Assembly (NCBI GenBank): GCA_015657535.1
Contig: JADHZB010001268.1
Span: 1-36,244, forward strand
Source: Nephromyces sp. MM_2019
Lineage: Eukaryota > Apicomplexa > Aconoidasida > Nephromycida
DNA length: 36,244 nt
Reading direction: 5' to 3'
The notes beneath the pieces were generated by a model. It saw only the letters and a list, made by a program, of their open reading frames with translations. It was not told the origin of the DNA and made no database searches. Below are positions 23,233-34,462 of this stretch, piece by piece. Position numbers and translations under genes: made by a program. Numbering within the stretch: the first letter of the stretch is position 1; each line of letters begins with the position of its first letter.

Positions 23233-24850
23233 ATAGTTTACATGGGCGGGTTGATTCACCCTTGATGTATCATAAGATTCTCAGAGTGTTAAAACTTTTG
23301 CATTTTCTTAATTCTCGTTTCCATATATATAGTTGCTGCTCTTAATTATTTTGTTATATATATATATGTTTTGCCTAATTTAACCAAGCTCATGCGAAAA
23401 GTTGATAGAAAATTTATCAGTAGCTTTGATAAGAAAATGGGATTACCAAAATCATTGGTGCCTGAGCTCTCTTAGGATAATTTATTCTTCTAATTAAAAA
23501 CCTGTTATATTAGAGATTTATCATGATAATGATAAATTAAAGCTTAGCTATATTATCTTTCAGTGCAACATTAAACAATCTTGGAGGTAATTAGTATTTA
23601 GAATTTTCTCAGGGTACATAAACTAGTAATTAAAGTTGGCAAAGGTTGGTGAGTTTATAATATTCTTGATCTTATGGAGTATGAATTGTGTGGATGGAAT
23701 CAAGAAGTTGACAAAAACTCCAAATTTAACTCAAATTCCAGTTCAATAAATATATTTATGTATATATATATGCATCTATTAAATCATAAATAGGAAAAAT
23801 GATTTAAAATCAATGAATATCTAGTCTATATATGAGTTTAATATTATATGCTTAGTTAAAATAGCTAAGCAAAGGAAGATAAGGTGGATGTAAATGTAGT
23901 TATTTTTTTAAATCACAAAATTTTGTAACTTTTGATGCTTAAGATTTCTTGAAAAAAAATGTTTCATGTTTTAAATAATTTAGGAACAATTAAGTGTTAG
24001 AATTTTTTTCCTGAGGATTTTAGTGTATATGATTGAGATTTTATTATTATAAGGATAACATCCTCATGTGGTACACTTCAAATTAAATTTACTATAGGGA
24101 GTATCTATTATAAAAATCAATCGTTTAAGCAAAGGATGATAAGCTTTATAGGTGTTTACTGAAATTTTGCTAAACAAACACAAAGGTATCAAATGATATA
24201 GACATAATTAACAAGTTACACACTTCTCTACAGGACATCTTTAAACATAGTTCAGCTTGCTATGATTTACTTGGTAAGATGCATCAATTAGCTATTATGT
24301 AAATTGATCAGACCACATTAAAATTGTCTTAACACACATGAACACATTTTACTCATATTGTTAGTATTATCTCATACACCCATATACATTACACATGTGA
24401 TTAAGTTTATCTATACAAAAATTATACAAATTGTTAATATTATCACCTATATAAACAATAATTACACCTACTATTAGTAATCTCACTCACACTAAAGCAT
24501 ATTGTTAAAATTGTTAAATAAATTAACTTTATTATTTGTATTGATATACTTTACCTGTTCACAGATACACTACAGATGTTGCTAATATGATCACATACAT
24601 TAACAAGCACTATAAATAATGATAAGATCATCTCATATTGAGAAGCTACACACACACTTAAAATTGTCACTTGAATGAAGTACACACTGCTCACATATTG
24701 CTAACATTATATATGCCTAAGACATAATGTTATATATGAACTCAACAGACACCCAAGCATTAGGTATTCCAATTATTTAGATATCACAATTATCCAAAGC
24801 TGACAATCAATAACCAATGATTAAGTTACGAAAAAAACTTTGTATTTACA
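23233..24850. other. Divergent intergenic region between exonuclease and M3 peptidase genes
   Basis: About 1.6 kb. On the plus strand the left half (to about 24150) has more G than C, and the right half has more C than G with scattered ACACA tracts. This repeats the strand switch of the left intergenic region. The right half carries the degenerate repeats listed separately. No coding frame or RNA gene was seen. Confidence 0.7.
24357..24716. repeat. Degenerate repeats sharing an ATTGYTAAYATTATC-like core
   Basis: Near-copies of one core begin at 24357 (ATTGTTAGTATTATCTCATA), 24430 (ATTGTTAATATTATCACCTA), 24501 (ATTGTTAAAATTGTTA), 24578 (GTTGCTAATATGATCACATA) and 24697 (ATTGCTAACATTATATATG). 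The first four are 71 to 77 nt apart, so this may be a decayed tandem array with a period near 73. It lies 135-490 nt upstream of the peptidase start. A further copy, ATTGTTAATATAATCATATA, is at 4401-4420 upstream of AQR. Confidence 0.5.
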
Positions 24851-27800
24851 ATGTATGATTTGCGAATACTGGGTAAATCACTCTATTTGAGCTGCAAAAG
24901 CACACCAGTCAGGTTAAATTTCTATAGGAAAAGAAAAATAGACTTACCTAAACATTTCATAGATGGCCTGAAATTGTATCTGGAGTGCTCGAATCGTTTA
25001 TTAGGATTGTCTAGCTCAATTTTATACACAACTCCGATATTTAATATCAAATTTAAGATACTCATAAAGCCATTATTGATATTGTCTATATTTACCATTC
25101 GACGAGGGGTTCTAAATCCTATAATTCATTCTATTGAGAATGACTTAATGCCTATAGAAACAGCTTATCTAGGTAATAAAATTCATAATGATGAATATAT
25201 GAAGGCCTTTAAGCCAAATAATGAATTGAATAAGGGTGAAAAGATGCATATACCTAAAGTTTTGAAGGAGTTGAAAACTGATGATTATGAACTAGGAATT
25301 TATAAAACTATAAGTGGGAGCATAACAAATTATCCACCAAATCCAATATTAGCTAAACAACAATCTAATTTAAACCTCCGTGCAATTCCTTACAACATGT
25401 TGGATTGGATAGAAGGTGCTGGCTGTAAACAATCTGAACAACTTAGTAGAATTAATAATAAGCTAAACATGTTATACAATGAATTAAATTCACTCATCCA
25501 TCTACCTTTACCCATTATACTTGATCGGAAAATTGAAATATTGCTGAACAATGGAGAAAATGGGTATAATTAACTGTACATACATATACATTCTTGTTTA
25601 TTTTAATCATTTTACTTTTTTGCCATCTTAACTAATTTCCCTATAAGATTTTAAGCTTTTTTTGGAGCTATACATGATTAGCTTGTTGGAAATAATCATG
25701 TTAATAGAAAATCTTTATTAGCATTACACATATATTTTTATTAACTACATTGATCCATAATTACAATTTGCACCCATTTAAGTAGCTCTGATTTTATTAA
25801 TATAAATAAGCTTGATATCTTCAAGTTATCATTTTTTATAGAGATAATTAATGAAATACAATTCATCTAATTCATAACTTAAGTTAAGCTACAAAACATT
25901 TGCTAGAATTCATGCTTAGTATCAATAAGACTTTACTTAGCTCATATCACATTTGGTAAAATTTTTGATTACATTATCTTGTTTTTCTTTAGTATAAACA
26001 AATCTTGGGCTGAAATTAAGTATTTGGGAACAATACATCCGCACATTTCTGATGATTTATATCAAGCATTCTTTCATGAATGGGATGATGAAAATTTAAA
26101 TGAAGATACCTTTCATTACTTACTCTACTCCAAGATGATTGACATACTTTCATTGAGGCAAGAAAAGGCTAAAATATTTTGTTATCCAAATTATGCTGAG
26201 TATATGCTTAGGCATACAAAACAAGAAAATTTAAATGGACACACGGCTTCAGAAAACTCATCTCAGTTGATACAACAGGTAAGAAAATACATTATATTTA
26301 TATATAGGCATCTCAAGTTCTATGGCATCTCTTTCTATCTTATAGTGTTTTGACTTGGTGAGACCAAACCTTGGCATAGCACACACTTATGGTCAATATC
26401 AAGCTAACCTTAGCCAATTGAATTGGACGTTTCCTTCTCCCTTAAACCCAGATTCAATAAATAAATTTGGTAAACAGAATGTCTTACAAACAATAAATAT
26501 CACAAAGGAACAGAAATCATGGTCAAATGGATTACACATCTCAAGTTATAAGCAGATGTGTAAAATGGCAATAACCCTATGTTCACAGCTCACCTCTCTG
26601 AAATTTTCTAGAACATCAAATACTTACCCTCTACCACCCAAAGATTGCTCAGCCTGGATTGTATCATGTAACACTCGGTAAAAAATCTAAAAATTATTTA
26701 AACACAGCTTTAGATTTACATTTTATTTGTAAATACCTTACGAATGATTAAGTGATATTGATTGAAATAATTTAATATGTATACATACTACTATATCTAT
26801 CTCATTTACACATTGAATTAGCCAACTAAAGAAGAGGTTAATTATACAACACTCATCGAATTCCACCAAAGTAATTTCGCCCTTTACGACCTATATGTAA
26901 GGCTAATTATTCGTGATACTATGGGTTTATTTTTAATTGATATATATTTATGTTTATAGATATTTAAAGTGTGAATAGGTGATTTAGATGTGCCTTTATA
27001 TAGTATTATACATTTTATATAAATGCATATCACCCCATAGATTATTTTAGTTAATATATATGTATCTATACCTATAATATTTGTACCTATATATTGTTTA
27101 ATTTTATTATTTTAGAGACCATACAATCCCAATTATTTTTATATATGTTTATATAGTGATGATCAAACAATACTCATAAACCTCAATTCTTTGATATCTA
27201 AATATACATTGAACTTTAACCAAATTTCCACCTTTGAAATGAAAGTTTTATTCCACGAACTTGGGCATGCATTCCATTTATTCTATTCTGAAGTAAGCCA
27301 GTGTATATCAATGCATTGAAATCTACACAAATTAATTTTTACTTACAAAATGATTTACACTGTCATTGTGTGCATATAATATATAAACACCTAATCTCTA
27401 TTTTTAACCCTCAGGATAGGCCTATTTATTCTCTCCCAATTGATTTTACAGAAGTCCCATCTTCTATACTGGAATTTATTTCCCTTGATTTAAATTTTTT
27501 ATCTGCAATAAATAGTTAGTTATCATAACTTATCATTTGAAAATTTATATCCTTAAATTATATATAAACATATATTTCTTCTACTTATAGACACTGCCTT
27601 AGAACCGCTTAAAAATAATACACTCTCACCAAGTAAGCTATCTATTCATTCAGTATAAATTTTAAGGATACATAAATTTATACATGCTACACATAGCTCT
27701 ACATTTATACATGTAACTAATATATTTTTATACACAAATATTCAGACCTAAGTATATGAACTCTTGAGAAAAATTGCTAAATTTTATTTATTTACACATA

Positions 27801-28614
27801 ATCATTTAAACATATATTAATGACATTTTTCTAAAATATAACATTCTTCATTGATATGAGTTTAAACAATATAAAACATCCGCTAACTCTCAATTAATGT
27901 CAATTTATGATTTAGGCTTCCCCTTTATTGACTCTCCTTATGCCAAACTGGCTGACTATGCCCTTGATTTGAAGGTTAGAATATTTTTGTGTAATATATA
28001 CACATAAAACAATTCACACACCATTGATACAACAATGTCACATATATATATATATATTTACATTTCTAGACACTTATTCATATTAAACTTTTAGGTTAGT
28101 TCTAAAACCAAATTATTTACACTTTCTTTAGTATAAATTTCATTAATTATATTACTGATAAAAGCTTATTTTCAACACTAGAGTGATTCATATATTATTT
28201 TACATAGATCCACACCATTGAGGACATAAATTCTTTAACAGTTAAAGAATTACACCAATTATGCATTAACCAGTATACTAAATTTAGCAGCATCTCACAT
28301 AATCACAACTTACCATTCTCACCCCTTTTGCTTGAGGTAATCATTATTTTCACAGCCTTTCACACTCATAATTATATAAGACATATAAATAAAGTTTAAA
28401 ATATTGTACATATCTCTAAACCCTTCGGAATATTTTGAACTGAAATCTATCTGAATAGATAGGTTATACTAATGCATATTCTCACACCTTTGCATGCTGA
28501 CACATTCATAATACATTTTATAAACACCAATCAACATAAACAAATACCTTAAATACATGTTAACAACTTACTTAGCATACTTAAGTAAGGAAGTAAGATA
28601 AATTCATATAAACA

Positions 28615-28659
<45 letters not shown>

Positions 28660-28907
28660 CTTAGCATCAATATTATAAATAAGTGTTTTGATTATATATA
28701 AAGTTCATACATTTATGTTTATATGATTAGGTTATCCCAAGCTTAATAACTTTGAAAAATTCTGGCCTATTTGTACAATATTTTATAGCACAGATGCGCT
28801 CACTCACTTACTTACAAGAATTTTACTCTTCAAATCAAACTAACTCAAGCAAATCTTATTCATTAGATCCTATTTTACAGAAACTAGCTAGAAAAGAATT
28901 ATTTTGA
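24851..28907 (+). CDS. M3-family zinc oligopeptidase, mitochondrial intermediate peptidase-like, ten exons
   Basis: Ten exons join in phase: 24851-25563, 25993-26278, 26346-26660, 26822-26896, 27116-27292, 27415-27514, 27591-27632, 27916-27974, 28208-28336 and 28731-28907, giving 690 residues. The size suits M3 peptidases, which cut short peptides or trim octapeptides from imported mitochondrial precursors. The zinc motif FHELGHAFH gives ligands H510 and H514 and catalytic E511. After an intron, DFTEVPSSILEF supplies the third ligand, E535, matching the family's DFxExPSQ element, though 25 rather than 29 residues after the first His. Exons 3-5 carry the usual W...FALYDLYRP lead-in. The N-terminus (MYDLRILGKSLYLSCKSTPV and onward) is basic and low in acidic residues, like a mitochondrial presequence. 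The exon 3 donor (GTATCA) is the least certain junction. The gene starts at the first ATG after a CA-rich leader and ends in TGA. A thimet-type oligopeptidase is the alternative. Confidence 0.88.
28619..28657. repeat. (AT)n microsatellite in the last intron of the M3 peptidase gene
   Basis: A pure run of about 19 AT dinucleotides inside the intron 28337-28730. It is self-complementary and is likely to vary in length among isolates. Confidence 0.9.
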
Positions 28908-30348
28908 TTCGAATAATTTGAACCATTTTCTATAAGATCATTATATTATATAAGTAAATGATTCTTTAAGAGTATAATTTCATGGTATTTTGTGTGTAAT
29001 TTATACTGAATTTTTTGCGTGCTATATGTGGATATATACTTGTTTGATATTGATTTGATTAAAACTCAATGTTGATAATCAATCTGGGTTTTTTTATATG
29101 AATCTACTAGAAATATATTTTTAAATTCTCACAATTTTTTATATTTAAAATTTAATGACCGTTTTATTATGTTTAATGTAATGAAATTTTGGTAGTAAAT
29201 TTGTTATAAAAACAATTTTGTTTTAAACTATATAAGCTCTCTTTTAAAAATAGAATTTCCCCTATAGCTTTAAACATTCTATCTTGTTCTCTGAAAATAA
29301 AAAATTTTGTTTAACATAAATTTCAAGATTTTAAATTATTGATTTCATTTTTCAACTTTAATTAATACTATACATATATTGATATTGTATAAAATATATA
29401 TTATATGAAAACTTAATTCATCATCGTTTATGAAACATCTTAAATGATAAAATTAAATAACAACTTGATACAAATCTGACTTTGTATTTACAAATATAAA
29501 TAACTCTACATTAAAAAAGATTAATTATAAAATGTAAATTTCAAAACATATAAAAGTTTGATGATCAAATACTTAATAGCAAATGAATTTACATACAACA
29601 TCACTGCTCAGCAAATATAAAATTATTGATTTTCTTTATGATCTTTAATAGAACTTTGGACAACATGCGCTGTATATGCTCAATTTTTACATAATTAGCA
29701 TTACTTGTGTAACAAAATATTTTAAACACATATATACATTTGTACTTGATTATTTATACAGTGTCTAATTTACCTATCTGAAAAAAAGTATATATACACC
29801 TATAGGTCAGGTAGGCATTATCCCAAAGCACTTCAAAATAACACACATATACAAGTTATGCATATTCACAGCATGTTACATAACAACCCACATGTGTATA
29901 AAAGACAAAACATATTTACATACTATACAGTAACAAATATCATAAAATACCCATTTAACATGCTCCATGACAATAAATATCTTTTAAATATTTAATCTAT
30001 TCTAATCTATGTAAATAACACATCCATTTGCACATTATATATTTTATATGACCTTTCTCCCTTAATAAATCTTCAAAATCTCACTTGTCACATAAATTTC
30101 CCAAGTTCAATGTACTTTAATTTGACTTTTAGTTACAACTAAACCTATCCTTCTATGTAACTCAACACAAATATACACGCACATCCACACACCTACCTAC
30201 TGTTGGTAAACACAAACATCTACACCCACACAACCAAATAAACTTACACACTCACTCATACCCATGCATGCTGACACATATACACAATAACAAATTCATA
30301 CACCTTCACAAAATATCAATATACTAAATAACTGTTTTAAAATACACA
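28908..30348. other. Intergenic, AT-rich then CA-rich
   Basis: The first half is plain AT-rich sequence that should contain the peptidase 3' UTR. From about 29700 to 30348 the plus strand becomes C-rich and G-poor, with many ACACA and CCACAC tracts leading into the membrane-protein gene. No coding frame seen. Confidence 0.65.
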
Positions 30349-31791
30349 ATGATGGGCTATACCTTTCCTATCGTCTTTCTACTATGGAGCTTACTGTCAT
30401 TTCTTATGTATCAAAATTACATTTTTTACCATCTGCATGTTGGAGATATAGATGTTGAAAACCCAATACCACACAGCAGATTTGTAATATTTCAAAGACA
30501 TTTTCAACCATTTATTCAACACATATGTAGTTTTGACAGCCTTTGTATATCATTTCCTAAATATGACACAAACAATCAATTGACCCTAAAGCAGGAACTT
30601 ACGATTGCTTTTGAATTCCTAGAAGCAATATTTATATCACTTATTGCTACAACACTACATTTTGGTGCATTTCAATCAACTTTGTTCAATTTGCTATACT
30701 CTGTCACTTATTTCCTAAAAGATAGCTTCTTAGAATACTTAGAGCCTTTATTCTATGAATTCTCTAATTTATATATATACTCAAAATTGATTATTACTAT
30801 ATTAGGGCCTGCAACTATATTCCTAAGTATACGCACCTACCAAAATCGCCAATTTTTGAAAGAATTGTATATAACTTCCAAATTATGCTTGTTTCAAGGG
30901 TTTTCTCTAATCCAAAATGTTGTAATACCAATAACATTAGCCTTTATTTTATCATCCTTAGCATACAGATCAATTCCATCAGAGCAATATGATATGCTAG
31001 TTCATACAAGCTTTATGTCAAACCTTATAATTGGCACTACCTACTCACTGATAAGAAAGAAACTCCAGTTTAATGAAAGGAGTAGTTCAATATTTAGAAA
31101 TGATGAACTCTATTGGCTTGATTTCTGGTTATTTCTTAGCATTTATAAACTTTTTAATTATTATGAGTATATCAACTTTTTAATTATTAGGAAAATTGTA
31201 ATCGGCACATTTTCTATAGTAATTTGGTCACCAGAATTACAGAAAGTCATACATGGAATTATACAATTTTTTCTTGAAAAATTTGCAGACATAATTGATT
31301 TCTTTTCTGATATTTTCTTGAACTTTAATGTGATTAGAACTCAAAATGATGATAGGAGAGCAGTATCCTTTCTCTATTTCTTATTTAATGATGCTGAAGA
31401 ACAAATATCTACTGGTAGTAAAATAGCACATATGGTCACATCTTCGAAGATTTTCAAGTTATCATCAAAATTCATCAATATTTTTATTTTGTTATCCCAA
31501 CTCATTATACTCCTACTTCCTAATCCAGTCTTCTTGATAGCATTTAAGTATATTAAATCAATTCATCCACTCATATTCGGGCTAAAATCTCGATATCTGT
31601 CGAATTCTGGAGAATCCCACATATACTGGACATTGTACTTCATGCTGATGCATCTGATCAGCTATATTACAGGATTATCTTATCCTAGGTTCATTTTAAC
31701 TCTGATACCTTTTAAGAGTAGTTTTGGCTTAATTATATTTATTGGTCTACAAATTTCTCTCTATTATATATCTGATCCAACTATTCAATAA
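30349..31791 (+). CDS. Polytopic membrane protein, unknown function
   Basis: This intact single-exon frame of 480 residues begins MMGYTFPIVFLLWSLLSFLM, a hydrophobic start that acts as a signal anchor or first membrane span. About eight to ten further hydrophobic segments follow, for example near residues 86-110, 145-160, 180-205, 260-295, 365-395 and 420-470. Loops are short, and one polar stretch (about 330-360) contains NDDRRAVSF. Two segments, around ELYWLDFWLFLSIYKLF and near the C-terminus HIYWTLYFMLMHLISYITG followed by LIPF, loosely resemble the W-x-Y-W hairpin of the TB2/DP1/HVA22 (REEP) family, which shapes ER membranes. That resemblance is weak and is an inference only. Otherwise I do not recognise it. 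The start is the first ATG after a CA-rich leader, and the stop is TAA. An ER or other endomembrane location is likely. Confidence 0.85.
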   Translation: MMGYTFPIVFLLWSLLSFLMYQNYIFYHLHVGDIDVENPIPHSRFVIFQRHFQPFIQHICSFDSLCISFPKYDTNNQLTLKQELTIAFEFLEAIFISLIATTLHFGAFQSTLFNLLYSVTYFLKDSFLEYLEPLFYEFSNLYIYSKLIITILGPATIFLSIRTYQNRQFLKELYITSKLCLFQGFSLIQNVVIPITLAFILSSLAYRSIPSEQYDMLVHTSFMSNLIIGTTYSLIRKKLQFNERSSSIFRNDELYWLDFWLFLSIYKLFNYYEYINFLIIRKIVIGTFSIVIWSPELQKVIHGIIQFFLEKFADIIDFFSDIFLNFNVIRTQNDDRRAVSFLYFLFNDAEEQISTGSKIAHMVTSSKIFKLSSKFINIFILLSQLIILLLPNPVFLIAFKYIKSIHPLIFGLKSRYLSNSGESHIYWTLYFMLMHLISYITGLSYPRFILTLIPFKSSFGLIIFIGLQISLYYISDPTIQ

Positions 31792-34462
31792 TTTCAAAAT
31801 GTTCATACCCATTGTGATCAATATTCCATAAATTATGACTGTAATCTTCTTAATGGGAACTCATCTTCAACAAAGTTATATTTCATAAATATGAATGGAT
31901 ACTTATTTTACTTTCCGTAGCCTTATAATTTTTTTATAGAAAATAAGCATTTTAAAATTGTAACCGAAATTCCTACTTTTATGATTCATGAAATTGGAAC
32001 AAGTTATAATTTTTTCTATTTCGATCTAAGAACTTCACTTATTCTGATTAAGACTTGGTTTCAGTATAAAGATTTCTTTTTATTTTTTAATGAACCAATG
32101 ATATAAAACAATTAAACTATATTTATTATTTAACATTGACACATAGCTGTAAACCATTTATAATGAAAACTCTCAAAAATATACTTTTCATATATAAATA
32201 TTCATATGAATGAATTTTTATTATTTGATGAAGCTAAATCAGTTCGATGAATCATTTAATACTCTTTGATGCTACAAAGGTTTATATATAAAGTCATTTT
32301 GTTTTCACAATGGATTCTGATGATACTCGAAACAATCTTAGTAGATTCTCTTGTTTATTCCTATAAGTTTTGTGCAACTCATGATTTTACAAACAGTCAC
32401 CTGAATTAGGTAACGAGTATACAAACTTTATTCAATCACATTAGGATACACATTATCTCTAAGGTTTATTATAACATCACAAAAACTAAAAATATTTCGT
32501 TATTAGTTATGATCAATACTAGTAATCAAAATTATATTACATAAGGATGTATGTATGTAATAATCATAAGTTGATGTAACTTAAAAAACTCGGGATAAAT
32601 TAATGGTTATTCCTTTGTGTAATATAAAGGTAATTTACTTTATATTTTGATTAAATTATTTCATTGGGGAATCAATATAGATTTTGTAAAATCATCTTAA
32701 TCAAAAACCGTTCATTACACAAGTAAGAATCATGAGAGAACAATGAATTTAATATATATAATGAGAATTAATACATAAAAAATATATTTTATTGAATTTA
32801 TATGCTTTATTGAAGTTATATTTAATTGACTTAATACGTATTGATGGAATTAAATCCAATTGAAGTTATATGTTTTACTAAAATTAAATTTTCTTGAAAT
32901 TACTTTTCATTGATATTGTGTATTAATGATGTTATGTTTATTCGAAAACTCCCATTTGTTTAATGAAATTTTGATTTATATTAACTTTCCATCTAATTTT
33001 AACAATTTAGTAAACTTTTGTATTTGTGTATTTACACTCCTAGCAACTTATAACTAGCATCCTTGAAGTATTAATTTAAAAGAAAATTTTCAATATGATT
33101 TAAAAGTCTAATTTACATTTTAATTCTAGTTACTTTTCTATTACAATTCTCACACAAATGTTGATAAGTAAGCAAAAGAAAAGAAAGAATTAGTTTACAT
33201 AATACCTATCTGATTTATAATGAATTGTTACAACTACATAACAATTCATAGATAATCTCTTAAATTAGTTTGTTAGTGATAACAATATCTTGTTAAATTA
33301 AGTAATGAAATATAGGTATTTATTTTAATATGTGTTAGATAAATTAGGTTAATACTGAAAACATAACAACGTATTTACATGTGATATTTATGTATGTGTG
33401 TCTTTAATGAAACAAGAAATTGCTTACGTTTGTATGTATATGAATTTATTATTTTTTAATGTATGTGTATGTGTGTGTGTTTATTTTTTGTACGTAAACT
33501 ACTCAAAATGAGTATGAATAGTAATTGATGGTTTTAACTTTTATTGATATGTGTGTGTGTTTTTAAGGTTGTAACATTTATTTCTGTTAGGATAAGTCTT
33601 AGTGATTGCTTGAATTTATAATTACTGCAAAACAGTTAATGTTACAAATTGTGCATGAAAATGTTTTATATATATATCAACATATATATAATGTACATAT
33701 AAAAACTCGAGACTAAACACATGTTTGATTAGGTTACACATACTAAATTTGACACAACCAAATTACATACATACACACACATAATTCACACACATTTACA
33801 CACGGTTCATATACACATACATGTGTGTACATACATTTCATATATAAATATACTACATATATATCCACACATTTTACATTTACACATATAAACTATGTTT
33901 CATAAATACACACTATTCATATACATACCCATTTCATATATTCACACACCTCAGACACCCAAGGTTAAATATAAATTTTCTCACACATATATAAAAACTT
34001 GACACAAAAACCAAACAAACTTAATACACATAATTTATATAGAAAATTGATATACATACATATACATATATATGTTAATTGTAAACATTTTCGAACTCAG
34101 TTAACTTATTATATACACAATAGCTCATAAAATCATAACCTAATCACGACCAAACATACTTATATATATACACACACACTTAATCTTCACAAACACATCC
34201 TCTTTGCTAATTATACACTCATTCATAACATATATCAACACTATTGAGGGTAATATATACATATGATACATACATCACACATTTAACTACACACATTTAG
34301 ATATTACACATGAAATAACTGTTCAAGTTGAATATACAAATATAAAGATATACAAATTCAGGCCATAAACATTCAACAACCTATTGATTTTAGTGTGTGT
34401 GTGTGTCTGTGTGTGTGTGTGTATAATGTGTGAAATATTTATTTATACAACAGACAACAGTT
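31792..34462. other. Intergenic region with an internal strand-composition switch
   Basis: About 2.7 kb. To about 33300 it is AT-rich without clear tracts. From 33390 to 33560 the plus strand carries TATGTGTG and GTGTGTGTTT tracts. From about 33720 it turns to CACA and TACACA tracts up to 34380. A TG run (34393-34422) then precedes the start of the last gene. I see no coding frame or RNA gene, but the switch near 33670 resembles the two other switches in the window that lie between divergent genes. Confidence 0.6.
34393..34422. repeat. (GT)n run in the leader of the Thr-His repeat gene
   Basis: About 15 GT units, with one C interruption, 40 nt upstream of the presumed start codon at 34463. 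It has the opposite polarity to the CA tracts on both sides, so a transcript including it could fold back on CA tracts in the coding region. Confidence 0.85.

Noticed and set aside
23233..23259. GTG at 23259 as the start of the exonuclease
   Set aside because: A eukaryotic nuclear gene should start with ATG; the first in-frame ATG is at 23232-23230.
27301..27519. A separate 72-residue protein
   Set aside because: Its first part is intron; its second part is exon 6 of the M3 peptidase, carrying DFTEVPSS.
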